DNA from: Bryum argenteum
Lineage: Eukaryota; Streptophyta; Bryopsida; Bryales; Bryaceae
Length of the DNA stretch: 64,000 nucleotides
NCBI GenBank assembly: GCA_037043015.1
Contig: CM073322.1
Coordinates: forward strand, 2,863,601 to 2,927,600
Direction of reading: 5' to 3'
This document shows, one piece after another, positions 1 through 10,995 of this stretch. Position 1 is the stretch's first letter; the number at the start of each line of letters is the position of its first letter. Made by a program: the position numbers and the translations under genes. The notes beneath the pieces were generated by a model. That model was not told the origin of the DNA, searched no databases, and saw nothing but the letters and a program-made list of their open reading frames with translations.

Positions 1-46
1 AAAGGTCTTATGTTGCCGGTGGTTATCTGCATATTGTTTTTGTCGA

Positions 47-939
47 TTACATGCGATGAAGAGCCATTGTCGAGCCTCTTGCAACGCCGATGTTAGTCGT
101 TGTATAAACTCCTCCGTTGTAGGGTTGTTGGTGTTGATGGGGCGGTGGAGCGTTGCGGCGTAATCGGTCTTGACCAGCGTTAAGAAAGAATGGTGAATGA
201 CCCGTGCTTGCTTGGGAACTATCATTATAGGCGAACTCCAAAGGGGTCGATATCATCCCGTCGTTGTGGTGAATTGCCACAAACGCCCGCAAAGATATCC
301 TCCAAGGTCCGGTTAGCACGCTCTGCCTCTGTCCATCCATGATCGAGGATGAAAGGTCGTGGACATAGCAAGTCGTGTGCCGAGAAGCTTGAATAGTGCT
401 TGCGAAAACTCCCCTGTGAAGCGCGGATCCCGATCGAGATAATGACACGAGGCAATCCATGATGACGGAAGACAGTGTCGAAGAAGACTCGTGCAAGTGT
501 TGGGGCATCAATATCGGAGCGTACCGCAGCCAAATGAATTTGCTTCGAAAGGCGGTCCACAAAGACAGCAACCGCAGTGTGATTACGATGCGTCTGTGGC
601 AAACAAGTAATGAGATCCATGGTTACTTGTTCCCATCGTCATCGTAGGTAGTGGAATCGGCTGCAGCAGTCCAAGAGGTGCGGTATTGCGTGCCTTGTTC
701 CGTTGGCATAGCTCACAGGAACGCACAAAAGCTCGAACATCACGATCCAAGCCCACCCAAAACCATGTTCTAGAAATCCGTTCTAAGGTCTTCTCACGTC
801 CGAGATGTCCGAGATATAGGAATGTCATGCCCTTCTTGAAGTATGCGGGTTCGAAGTTTAGCATCGTTAGGTACATAAACCCGCTTCTTAAAATAGAGGA
901 GGCCGTCAACGAGGTTGTAATCTTGATATTGCACATCAC
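47..939 (-). pseudogene. gypsy integrase region (frameshifted)
   Basis: The upstream part (about 939-690) encodes the integrase zinc-binding region: HLGREKTLERISRTWFWVGL followed by a CELCQRNK pair of cysteines. The catalytic core follows, with VFVDRLSKQIHL and FFDTVFRHHGLPRVIIS near 565-430. A later segment, PLEFAYNDSSQASTGHSPFF near 240-160, is in another frame. The core is split over at least two frames, so the enzyme is dead. In an intact element it would insert the cDNA copy in the nucleus. Confidence 0.9.
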
Positions 940-1049
940 CTACCTCTACTCGATCAGTCACCATTGTAAAGTAAGCATCCTGGTAGGTGGCTTCCTTCCA
1001 TTCTCTCCCTCTGGTTAGATCCGGAACAATACTACTAATGGTAGCAATC

Positions 1050-1450
1050 TCCCTCGTGTCCTCTGATTCAGATTTCAGATCTGGTCTCCGAGATAAAGCG
1101 TCTGGCACAATATGTTGTCGCCCTTGCTTGTACTGAAGTTGAATATCAAACAACTGCAACTGTTCTTCCCAGCGGTGGTGTCTCGATTTCATATTTTCTA
1201 AATGCAGATCATGTAGTAAGGGCCGATGATCGGTCCGAATTGTCACGGTTTTCCCCAATAGATAGTGCCGCCATACTTTGGTAGCATGTACAATTGCTAG
1301 TTGTTCCCGATCACGTGCAGAATAGTTGCGCTCTGCCCTCTTAAGTTTGCGTGACTCATATGCCACCGGTTGAAGGCCCCTACCGAAGTCTTGTTGGAGG
1401 ACCGCGCCTATAGCAAAGTCGGAGGCGTCAATGTCAACCGTACACGGAAG
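1050..1450 (-). pseudogene. gypsy RNase H domain
   Basis: Read on the minus strand this gives IDASDFAIGAVLQQDFGRG, then AYESRKLKRAERNYSARDRE and a TDHRPLLHDLH motif, which is a typical retroelement RNase H (first Asp in IDASD, Glu in DRE, Asp in TDH). It would degrade the RNA strand of the RNA-DNA hybrid. It is separated from reverse transcriptase by a frameshift near 1440-1455 and runs on towards the integrase zinc finger. Confidence 0.9.
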
Positions 1451-1456
1451 GTCGAG

Positions 1457-2342
1457 ATCATATGGTTGCGGACTGGAGCGATGGTGAGTGCCTCCTTCAA
1501 ATTATTGAAAGCGCCTTGTTGTTGTAGTTTCCACTCAAATGGAGCGCCCTTCTCCAATAGATTTGTCGGAGAGCAAAGAATGTCGCAAACCGCCGAACAA
1601 AACGACGATAGTATCCGGCGAGGCCTAAGAAAGAACGAACTTGAAAACATCCTTGGGAGTTGGCGGTCCTTCACCGCATTCACCTTAGCTTGTTCCATGT
1701 ACACACCCTCGAATGATACTACATGCCCCAAAAAGGTGACCTCGGACTTCCAAAGTTCACACTTTGATTGCTTGCAATAGAAGTGATTATCCCGTAACCG
1801 ACGTAGCACCTCCCGTAGATGTTGGTCATGCTCTTCCGGGGTTTTACTATAGATCAAAATGTCGTCAATGAAAACAACTACACACTTGTCCAAAAGGTCC
1901 CGGAACAACCTGTTCATGTGACCCATGAAGGAAGTCAGGCATTGGTGAGACCAAAAGGCGAACGAGCCACTCAAAATGTCCATAGCGCTGCATTTAAATC
2001 TTTGTCTTTTCAATATCCTCTTTTGCAATTGGTATCCGCAAGATCCACTTCAAGATCTAGCTTGCTAAAAATGGTTGCGCCTCGAAGTTGATCAAGAAGG
2101 TCATCCACACGTGGGAGTGGATAAGCATTTTTGATGGTCTGCTTATTAAGGCCCCGATAATCGATGCATAGCCGCAATCCACCATCCTTTTTGGGTGCAA
2201 AAGGACAGTGCTCCCCATGGCGATGTGCTTTCTCGAATGAGGCCCTTCTCCAAAAGCTCGTCCAACGTCTTCCTCGGCTCCTCTCAAGCTCGTTTGGTGC
2301 TAGGCGATAAATTGGCCGATTTCTTTGGTTTAGCTTCGGCAT
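1457..2342 (-). pseudogene. gypsy reverse transcriptase
   Basis: The N-terminal part (2342-2010) contains [20 protein letters not shown] and [11 protein letters not shown], the early RT motifs, although the Asp-containing SKLDL block runs into an abnormal sequence. The palm motif FIDDILIYS is at about 1860-1830, within VVFIDDILIYSKTPEEHDQHL, followed by the thumb block YCKQSKCELWKSEVTFLGHV. Frameshifts divide it into at least two reading frames. It would copy the element RNA into cDNA, primed by initiator tRNA. Confidence 0.93.
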
Positions 2343-2779
2343 TAAGTCTATGTAGAAGGGAGCACCTCGATCGGTGGGTAAACCACTAGGTAAGTCGGCG
2401 GGAAAGACATCTCGAACTCGGCGATAAGTTGCTCAACTCGTTCTCTCCTTTCGGCTCTCTTCTCTACCATTGAAGCAATATTTGGAACCACCACATACAC
2501 CGCCGCTTTAAATCGCATCTGCTTTCTTCATGAAGGCCATCCCCACCAATATGCCTTTAGTTGTCCTGTCGTTTCTTCAATCCACTTGATGTTGAAGCAT
2601 GAAGAATTATCTTGCGCCCACCTTCGTTAAAAGAGATGGTTCTTGCCACCACTCAATCTTTATTTCCGCGCCTCCAACCACGGCATTCCTGGATAACATC
2701 ATATCTCGAGCTTCGTTACCTTAAATTTTCCTCGTAGTGCATAGGCATCACACAATCTCAAGGTCTCTTCTTCACATGT

Positions 2780-2970
2780 CTCACTTAAATCATTTTCCCG
2801 ATCGTCTCATGGGTATATAGTCCCTCCGGTGATCACCTTAGTCTTGATCCCAAGTCGGTTGGCAATTGCGGTCGAGATGCAATTCTCCATAGAACCGCAA
2901 TCCACTAGTACTCGACACGGTTGTCTTCTAAGTCGACCTGTGAGACATATCAGCTGACCTTTTTGAGTGT
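2780..2970 (-). pseudogene. gypsy aspartic protease region
   Basis: Minus-strand translation near 2960-2810 reads LICLTGRLRRQPCRVLVDCG followed by SMENCISTAIANRLG, the usual retropepsin layout. The active site is normally D-S/T-G; here it reads DCG, so the catalytic triplet is altered. No long open frame surrounds it between 2390 and 3030, which is consistent with decay. Confidence 0.75.
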
Positions 2971-3036
2971 TGCCCGAGGCTATGTTGTTTGACTCTGAGA
3001 GACAACAGCTATCCCCAGTATTGGTCCTCGGTGCCC

Positions 3037-3945
3037 TTACTGGGGAGCCCCGTTTCCCTGCTCCATTCCTTCATCATCTTGGTCAGCCTCGAGGTTGTGG
3101 ATCCGCCTTGGTTTGTTGGCACCGGAATTCTGACGTTTTGGACACTCTCCAATCTGATGGCCTGACTCCCGACAGTAGAAGCACAATCCCTTCCGTGCCA
3201 ATAATTGTCGTCTTTGTGGCGTCAATGGTCCTTGTAGGGCGTCAATCTCCATTGGCGTCGGTTGTTGGGCTACCATAGTAGGTGGTGGCGTAGGGTTCTA
3301 TACTGCAGGTCGTACTCCACGATTTCTAAAGTTTATGGCATCAACTCTTTCTGCAATCCTAACCGCCTCCTCAAATGTTTGAGGGTCTCTTAATTCCACT
3401 TCTCGTTGAACGATCGGCTTCAATCCTCGAACAAATCGATCCATCATCTCTCCCTCCGAAATATTGGGTATTTGGAGGCATATGGATTTGAACCGGGTGA
3501 CATACTCCCCGCACCGACCTTAGTTGTGTCAAGGTGGCCAAATCGATCGCTAACTAACTTCTCCGCATTGATGGGCCGAAAGCGGGTTTGTGAGCTCGGT
3601 CTCAAATTCCTCCCAATTTTGAAATCCGCCTTGAGCTCCATAGTTTTGAGCTCAAGTCGCCACCAAATGGTCAGCACCCCTCAAATAGTCAAGGCCGCAT
3701 ATATAATTCCGTCGGTTGAGTTCGCCCGGACGAGTTGGAGATATTGTCGCATCTTTGAAAAGCCATTGAGATACATCATCTTGTCTTGAAGTTCCTGAAT
3801 ATGTTTCAGGCTTGCTCAACTTCAGCCTCGCAGTTGTCAATTCTCTAGCTCTAGAAGCGTCCGCTTGTCCTTGTAATGCAGCAATCTGGTCTAGTAGGTG
3901 CTGAATCTGAGTCTCCATATGAGTAGGTTCCGCCATTTCTCCCAT
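3037..3945 (-). pseudogene. gypsy gag with CCHC zinc knuckle
   Basis: Gag opens near 3945 with MGEMAEPTHMETQIQHLLDQ, a coiled-coil-like start, followed by KLSKPETYSGTSRQDDVSQW, typical of plant gypsy gag. It ends near 3140 with the nucleic-acid-binding knuckle CFYCRESGHQIGEC (C-x2-C-x4-H-x4-C) just before protease. Frameshifts near 3660 and 3440 break it. The start lies about 170 bp downstream of the primer-binding site, as expected for this element type. Confidence 0.85.
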
Positions 3946-4115
3946 GATGCAATTCTTCCGACGACCTCTGCTACCGTGACGCCTTCTCTCGTTCTAGCCA
4001 AATCCTTGAAAGTAACTCCAAGTAGATCCAAGGACAAGACTTGATGAAACCACAATGACTGACTCTCAAGTAGACTCTTGCTAATAGCACCTAACGTAAG
4101 GATAGACTGACACTC

Positions 4116-4127
4116 GCTCTGATACCA
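4116..4127 (-). other. primer-binding site for initiator tRNA-Met
   Basis: The minus strand reads TGGTATCAGAGC, the complement of the 3' end of plant initiator methionine tRNA. It lies one base inside the 5' LTR. It marks where minus-strand cDNA synthesis would begin and fixes the inner LTR boundary. Confidence 0.93.
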
Positions 4128-4128
4128 A

Positions 4129-4618
4129 TGAAACGGGACTGAATTCTCTCTTTGGTCACAACTCAAACACTGCTAACCTAACAAGATCTCGAAAAACCGG
4201 ACTAAACAAGACCGAATAGACTTGAATGCAATGTAACAAAAGCGAGAACTAAAGAAGCAAAGTACAAACCAAACTTTACTGAGAGAGAGGGACTAAAGCG
4301 TACCTGACCGAATGCCTCCAAATGGCCCCGGCCAGTTCTATTTATACTCTGCCTAACCGCCCTTGGAACTTTCTAGAATGTTCCAATGGCGGGCCCCACC
4401 ATGGAACTTTCCGGAAGGTCCTAGAGGTGGGCCCCACCTATATAACCGCCCTTCTAGAAGACTCTAGAGGTGGGCCCCACCTTCTCGAAGCTTCTATGGT
4501 GGGTCCCACATAGGCCATCTACCTCAAATTCTAAAATTTTCTAAAAACTCCTAAAATGGTTTTAACTATCTATCTACTTTTCTAGCAAACAAAAAAATCT
4601 AGTTCTTGCCCTGTTACA
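4129..4618 (-). repeat. 5' LTR of the gypsy element (490 bp)
   Basis: On the minus strand the LTR begins TGTAACAGGGCAAG at 4618 and ends CCCGTTTCA at 4129, one base before the primer-binding site, so it has canonical TG...CA ends. Between 4366 and 4509 it holds several copies of a GGTGGGCCCCACC-type palindrome alternating with heat-shock-element motifs, followed downstream by a TATA box at 4346-4339. The second LTR is outside the window, so LTR-LTR divergence and age cannot be estimated here. Confidence 0.93.
4339..4509 (-). promoter_or_regulatory. LTR promoter: TATA box preceded by heat-shock elements
   Basis: The minus-strand TATA box TATAAATA is at 4346-4339. Upstream of it on that strand are: 4366-4383, four alternating GAA/TTC pentamers without mismatch (GAActTTCtaGAAtgTTC); 4404-4421, GAA-TTC-GAA and an imperfect fourth unit; 4452-4464, TTC-GAA plus an imperfect third; and 4482-4494, TTC-GAA-TTC. 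These match the heat-shock-factor consensus nGAAnnTTCn. Between them lie GGGCCC palindromes at 4391-4400, 4426-4438, 4469-4481 and 4498-4509. Spacing and orientation fit a heat-inducible retrotransposon promoter. The element sites are seen directly; heat induction is inferred. Confidence 0.8.
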
Positions 4619-6958
4619 CGAGGGGTGATCGATGGAGTATGCGAACTTAGGGGGACATCTCGCTGGCCTTTTGTGCAGGAGAATAGATTTCCAGGCCAAG
4701 AAAAGGACACGGACAAAGTGTTCGTTTTCAAGATGTCAGAGATTGGACCTGGTTCGGGCGTTGACCTCGTTCGACGCATGCAATCTGGGAATCTGAAGGA
4801 CTCTTGGATCATGTTCGATCATGTCAAACGGATCAAGAATTACACTACGTTTGCTTGTCACGTTTACGACTCCACGTACGCCAAGGTTATGACGGTAGCC
4901 CTTTGCGATATGCAATCTGAAACACATGACGCACAGTCATACCCTTGGAGAATGCTGAACGAAGTCATGGCGCGTCATGGAGTCCACAACGTCAATTTCA
5001 AAGGTTTTATGGTGACAACGCCTGCGAATCGGAACACTGTTCGAGAGATTTATGGAACAGGGGGACAAGATCGTGCCTATGAAAGACAAGGAGAGATCGT
5101 GTCTACTCCATGGACCAAATGCATGCACAGGTAACGACCAGACGTGAGCCTGGCGCTCAACGAACACAAGAGAATCATACACAATATAAGGACGCCGCCA
5201 ATATGGACGAGGCCGAAACACGCTACCTTGCGATTCGATCGTGGTGGGTGTCAAGTGAAGCGATTTGATTCGAATTTGCCACCATGGAGTCTTGGCTTGC
5301 ATGGTGGCATTTCCGTTATAGGCAATGGGAAGCTTCATGAATCTAGTAAGTCCGCTTTAGTCAAGCTATGTTAATTTCAATTGCGACAAATGCTGCCCTT
5401 TCTGAACCTCATCACAACTTCTTCTCTTGATGTTACATATGTCCCCCGTTACAAATGCCCCCCTCGGTTAACATTTCAAACCTAATCCCGATGACCGATG
5501 TTTGGATTTAGTCCTAATGTTTATTTTGAATATGTGCAGGACCTTAGCGATGACGAGAAGGCTGAAATGCCAAGGTGCAATTTGGCTGAAACCATCCATG
5601 GCGCTTGGTCCAAACAATCCGGTAAAGACGTTCAGGATATCTTCGAAGCATCCGCGGATGATTTTGTAAGGGCATTCATGCAGTGCACACGGTACAACGC
5701 ATATCTACATGGTAACCGTGGTGGAACAGGACCGGACAAAGAAGAACTTCGTTTTCGGCTTGCCAGTCGAAGTGGGAATCTGAAGACAATGTTCAAAGCC
5801 ATGGAAGCCATTCCGGGAGCGAAGGACTTCTTAGTTGCCGACCCCAATTATGCTGGTGAGGAAGTTTTTGGATCAACGAAAAGGCGTCTGCAAGCGGAAC
5901 CAGGCGCAGATGATGATTCACATCGATTTGACAAAGTTAACTTCTCCCAGCCGAAGTACTCCAAAAGGAGAACACGATCGCAAGGATCACCTTCTACTCC
6001 TATTCGATTGGATGACGAGGACGTGGATGATCACCCAACTCCTCTGCAAGTTCCAACTTTACCCGTTGTGCATGTCACTCAAGTCCAGGAAGATGACTGT
6101 GACATAGCGAAATGGCACATCCGCCGTGTTCCAAGTAATAGCAATCCAACGTGTACTGGAAACCGGAGCGCTTCGAAGCAATGCCCGACAAAAAGATCAC
6201 CGGACTCGCACCCACATTCCACGGCACTCGTCACTATCGCCCGAAGAACCTCGACGTCAAGCAATTCTTCTACTCGCCCGATGATCTGAGAGGTGTGTTA
6301 AAGGCCATCGCAGAGGTGGATTACGGATCTAATTCCTGAAGTTCCAACCATTTGGCCGGTTCGAAAAGGGACGAACCTAACCATCCGTGAGGTCTTGGCA
6401 CTTCAAGAGGCGGGGTTCCAGGCTACAACAAAACGTCCTCTGCGGTGGAGCGTCAGTTTGGATCTAACCTTGCCATAGCGGATCAAATCGACAGCATTCC
6501 CACCCCAACACAACCTGATAAGTATGTTACTGTGCGCATTGGCAAATCCTGCAAGCGGTTCCTCACTCGAAAGAACTCGGTGAAGCAGCTCGCACAAATG
6601 GGAGAGTCGCAAACACTTCGAACGCGGAGATTACCCGGATCACCCTCATTCCTAGCCCGGTATCGGAGCGATCATTGATTTGAAATCAACCACGGGGTTA
6701 GAGGCAGCGGAGTACAAGATTACGATAGGATCATTTCCCAGCTGCACTTGTATTGATTTCACGGATATGGCATTGCATCACAAAGGGCGTGGAGGGTGGT
6801 ACAACTGTAAGCACCTTTGCTACATTTACCGCATGGTATGTGGATTGCGACTTCAAGATGACCACCTCGTTTGCGCTGCCACTCTAAGCTTCAACGAGAT
6901 AAAGCGTGTGCTACTTGCAGGGATTGTGGATAGGATTCCAGTTCATAATCAGTAGTCT
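4619..6958 (+). pseudogene. Mutator-like/SWIM zinc-finger transposase relic, 5'-truncated
   Basis: An open frame enters directly from the LTR boundary without its own ATG. 4622-5134 encodes a segment resembling the DDE-type region of Mutator-like transposases (MFDHVKRIKNYTTFACHVYD, MTVALCDMQSE). 5150-5345 continues only with frameshifts (ESWLAWWHFRYRQW). 5498-6289 contains CNLAETIHGAWSKQSGKDVQ and ADDFVRAFMQCTRYNAYL, and 6680-6955 carries a SWIM-type zinc finger, CTC...CKH, near its end. Stops and frameshifts separate the blocks. Such proteins normally bind and cut transposon ends. The absence of its 5' part is explained by the retrotransposon insertion at 4618. The family assignment rests on the SWIM motif and overall layout and is less certain than the transposon origin. 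Confidence 0.65.
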
Positions 6959-9021
6959 GTGTTCACCTCATGTTTGTATTAGGAAGGTCTACCTCACAAC
7001 CTTCGGTGTTCAAAGTAGCAAAGTGGTTTAACCAACATCCCACTTACAAAAAAAATGTTGTGACTTCTCAGATGGATGTATTGAACGCTCTATCTTATGA
7101 GCGACTATTTAATTTCTCGTGACTTCTATTTCCCATACAAAAGCGTGAACTTGCGCACTCGCTAAAAGTCGTCGCACATTCGTCGACTCCCTTATCTTAA
7201 TTGGGCCGACACCCAAGGGTGCTTGAGACCACCCTTAGGGGTATCGGCCAACACCTCACGGCGAGTCCCACCCCCTTTGGGGTTCGGCCCCCACCTCAGG
7301 GGGTTTCTTGCCATGAGCCGAGCGCGTGATGATCCTTAAAAAATCTTTGATGAGCTTCTTCCTAATCGCACCATCGACGCCTAAATCCGTGGTCCCTTCA
7401 TGCAGTGAATTGATACGTACAAGCATTTTTATTCAAGTGTTGGGCTTCTATGGGAGCTACTGTACACGGTCATGGGACTATGTCCTAAACAGTTGACCCT
7501 TTCGCCGTGGCCGTCTAAATTGACGATTTGATTGCACTATGTATAAATTCTACTCAAAAGTCTGCTCATTGCTCGTGAAAATCTGCTCATTGCTCGTGAA
7601 AATCTGCTCACCGCTCACCGCTCACCGCACGCACCGACACCACTTTGCGGACAAAAGTGACCATTGGTTACTATTGCAACTGGTAGGTTTATCCTCCAAT
7701 CACTGAAAATTTTGGGATACATCTTGTCCTATGGCTCCATCTCCACCATTGATAATCTTTAATCCTCTACCAACTACTCCAGAGCATACCAAGAAGGCAC
7801 AGGTCTCTCTAGTGCCATAATCTCAAACATCTGGTCGTACTGTCTTAGGAATTTGCAAGTAAGCGGAGATCCTTGAATTGTTACCTTTGTACACATCCAA
7901 AATGGTGGCCTATATGTCAGTCCAGGTATTCAGAGTATAGCCATCTTTTTCGTATGATGATGTGAAATAGTCTTTATCCTCACATATAAATCCAAGCTTG
8001 TACATTATTGTACAAAGATCTGATGCATCTAGTATAAATGGTAATTAACAGTCATCTTTCCACGCCGAGCAACTGCCTCTTGCACTATCACAACGGCTAT
8101 AAAAAAGTGAGGTCAAGTCCTCCTACTAGGTATGTTCGTCACCTACTCTCGTAACTACATATGTCTAGCCTTATATTTCTCTCGAGTCGACTGGGAACAA
8201 TACACCTCTTGATCAATGTGCTCACGATGATCTAACCAAACGTCTCTGAGGGTGGCCACCTGAATCCTCTGATTTCCGATGGTCAAGCTCCTTCTTTAAC
8301 TCAACATAGTAAAGTCTTTAGGTTGTGACTTCCAGATCTTCAATAGGGTAAAATAACGGCGTCCAACCCATCGATACCAGGTCGCCTCGTACCAAAACAA
8401 TCTGTTGCCTCTCAAGTCTCATCAAACTGCTCTGTTGATATGATCTATTCTAGAGAGAAGGTAAATATGCTCAAAAAACTGTCTTTGTGAAGCTCACAAG
8501 GTCTAAATAATGAGAAGGTTGGAGTTGAATCACGGTGGTGCTGCCTCATAGAAAGTTGTAGACCAGTAATGGTGGTCTCAGGGATCTCTCATTTCTCGTG
8601 TAACTCATTGTTGGAACTCACGAGTAAACGTAAAGTGCACTCCTATATCTGAATGGCCTCACTGCTGACAGGAATCTCAACAAACCTTGAAGTTATAAGT
8701 ACACTCAATTGTGCCTGAGTTTAACTCAACTTACTCCTTAACGATTCAATCTTTGTCTCTATCTTTTCCCTCTGTGTGCACATAGAAACAAGGGCTTCCT
8801 TTGTCTTCTTACTCTCAGCCGCAAAGTCTCTATGCCTCTGATGTAAGGTATGGAATTCTTTGGTCTTTATCACCAAAGAATGTGACATCTCACGAGATAA
8901 TCTTACAACCTTAGCCCTTGACTCAACTCTCTGACTTGTGCCTCCCATGCAATTTCCTTGGTTGTCGCAACCCTTGCTAGCTCACCTTGGCTTACACCAA
9001 CTTTTTCCCAACTCTAGCAAG
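6959..9021. other. transposon-derived intergenic DNA without a clear gene
   Basis: No supported gene. 7195-7320 is a GC-rich patch with small hairpins (CCCAAGGGTG / CACCCTTAGGGG, GGGGTTCGGCCCCC). 7561-7620 holds a short tandem repeat of AATCTGCTCATTGCTCGTGAA. A 75-codon coiled-coil-like frame at 8721-8948 (minus) has no recognisable domain. Probably old LTR-element remains. Confidence 0.5.
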
Positions 9022-10340
9022 TGTCACGAGCGCTAACTCTGCACATCCCCCACATGCACAAAGTTAGCTCTCCATTCCAACCACCAAGCTCACCGCTTGG
9101 TTATCAATCCCTCTTACTCATGCAACCGGGACTCAACCCCTTCGTAGGTAGCCAATGGTTAGGTGCGGACTTCCACTTATGTCCAAGGCCCAACTTGGTG
9201 GCACTCTCATACCACGCGGCCTAACCGCACTTGGTGGTGTCTCCTCACCACCGCCCATGACCACCATGGTGACCCCAAGGCCACCAAGTAATCACAACGC
9301 CGGCGGTGAGACACCACCCCACATCGGTAGCACTCATGGTCCTCATTTTGCCTATATGAGTCCCCGTGGTGAAGCCCCAACACTAGCTCCCCACCGGGAC
9401 TCACCTTGTCCTTATGAGCCACCGTGGTGAAGCCCCAACACTAGCTCCACCCACCGTGCCTCATTTTGCACTTTGAGTCCCCATGGTGGAGCCCCAACAC
9501 TAGCTCCACCCATTGGGACTCACCTTGGCTTGGGAGTCCCCATGGTGAGGCCCCAACACTAGCCACACCACTCGGGACTCCCACCTTGGTCACCACCAAG
9601 GCACCATGGGAGTGGGGAGGAGACCAGCCCTCCCCATATTATACTCTGTGGGATTCGGCAGCCCCCTGGTCCTAGGTGAAGGGCTGGACCCTCACACCTC
9701 TAAAGTTTGGAAGACCACCCAATCTCCCAATGCCTTAGCCGCTGGAAGGCCCGGGAGACTTCCCGAACCTTCCAGGGCTCGTATCTACCTCGTCCCGCAT
9801 CCAAACGCAACGAGCGACCACTCTATCGACATCTACTCGTCAAGTAGATGCCGATAGACACCTTACTTGCCTCATTCCGACAAGTATTGAGGGAGTTATG
9901 CCCCTCTGAAGATTCGGGAGTCCCGGGCCAGCTTCCCAGTCCAGCACTGTCCCTGGACAGCACTCCCTTTAGTCCCACAATCTTCCAACTCCCATAACTT
10001 TTAGCTCACACCTCCAAATGAGGTGCTCCTTAGCATCCCGGAATCGTGGCAACATGAGCTTCCATAATCTCATGTCCATTCCCTCGTGGCTCCTAGTCTC
10101 CGTGGGTGAGAGGCGTCTCCAACGCCCGGGGTCCTCTCCCACACTAGGCCCACTTAGGTTCCCTTCACCTTGGCACCCCAAGGCCCGGGCGTCACTCCGG
10201 TGTCCCCCTTGGGCCCTTGGTGTTGCGGGCACTCCTCAAGGAGAGGTGCGCGACATTGGTCTTGTACTTGTTCATCCGGAATCAAAGGTTTTTAACCTTG
10301 GATTTCCCTTATTCTTATGGAAATATTGGTAGTGATCCCA
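9022..10340 (+). repeat. GC-rich, possible LTR/leader of an old retrotransposon
   Basis: Base composition rises sharply relative to both flanks. The block begins with TGTCACGAGCG at 9022, an LTR-like start, and holds a TATA-like TATTATACTC at about 9638-9647. A decayed gag coding stretch follows downstream on the same strand at about 10617. A small hairpin (AAAGG...CCTTGG) lies near 10285-10305. No second LTR and no convincing primer-binding site were found, so the LTR call is tentative. Confidence 0.35.
9368..9600 (+). repeat. 59-bp tandem repeat, about 3.5 units
   Basis: Units start at about 9368, 9426, 9485 and 9544. Each begins GGTGAAGCCCCAACACTAGC (or a close variant), continues through GGGACTCACCTTG and ends at a CC[AG]TGGTG junction. 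The last unit is partial. It lies inside the GC-rich LTR-like block and has no coding value. Confidence 0.85.
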
Positions 10341-10589
10341 ATAGGCATGGACATGAATTTTTAGCAGTGTGTATTGCTAATAACGCTAGAAAAGAAACCC
10401 ATTGGCTTATTATATTCCCGGTTACATGCTAAGCAATGGCTTCAACGACAACAACCTCGCTATTTTATTAATTGGAATATGTTAAGAACAAAAAGATTAG
10501 AGTATTTATGACCAATAACTTATGAAATAGATTAAGTGAATAATAGTCAGATAATAAAATGCCTTAGGAGAGTCTACTGATTCTTAGTA

Positions 10590-10760
10590 TGTCGATTGGA
10601 GGATTTAGTTTTAAGGTTTCCAGCCGAACATGGTTATGATAATCAAATGCAAATGAGGTTTTTTATTAGAGGTCTAGTACCACATGTATTGAAAATACAT
10701 ATAAAATAAATTGTACAAAATTGTAGTGTGAATTTGGAGAGTTTTCAAATTAAAATGGAA
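10590..10760 (+). pseudogene. retrotransposon gag relic
   Basis: From about 10617 one frame reads FPAEHGYDNQMQMRFFIRGL followed by VPHVLKIHIK and a stop. This is the pattern of the plant gag domain (PF03732 type), in which an aromatic-rich stretch ends in FIRGL. No protease or polymerase follows in frame. It may belong to the same old element as the integrase relic at 16850-17340. Confidence 0.6.
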
Positions 10761-10995
10761 GTAAAGTGTGAAAGCATATGATTATTAGTGGATAGATTGG
10801 AAAAGACATAGTAAAAGGACCGATTAGACCTTGGTTTCAAAAAGGCAAGTCTATAGAGACATGACCTTAGAGTAGACTAGTGTCTTTCCATATAGATAAG
10901 AAGAGAAAGAGAACTTAATTACAACCAATACACGTTTTCTTTTTGTGTATGTCATTGGTATTATTTGTAAAACTCTTGATTGTTAAAAAAGCTTT

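Larger units (their letters stand above)
1..4618 (-). mobile_element. Ty3/gypsy LTR retrotransposon, decayed, cut by the window edge
   Basis: On the minus strand the order is 5' LTR (4618-4129), primer-binding site (4127-4116), gag with a zinc knuckle, protease, reverse transcriptase, RNase H and integrase. Integrase after RNase H is the Ty3/gypsy (Metaviridae) order. The 3' end of integrase, any chromodomain and the 3' LTR lie left of base 1. Coding parts sit in different frames with stops between them, so this copy cannot make a full polyprotein. On the right the LTR ends exactly where the coding sequence of another transposon begins, so it appears to have inserted into that older element. 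The 5-bp target duplication should start at 4619 but cannot be verified without the other end. Confidence 0.95.
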
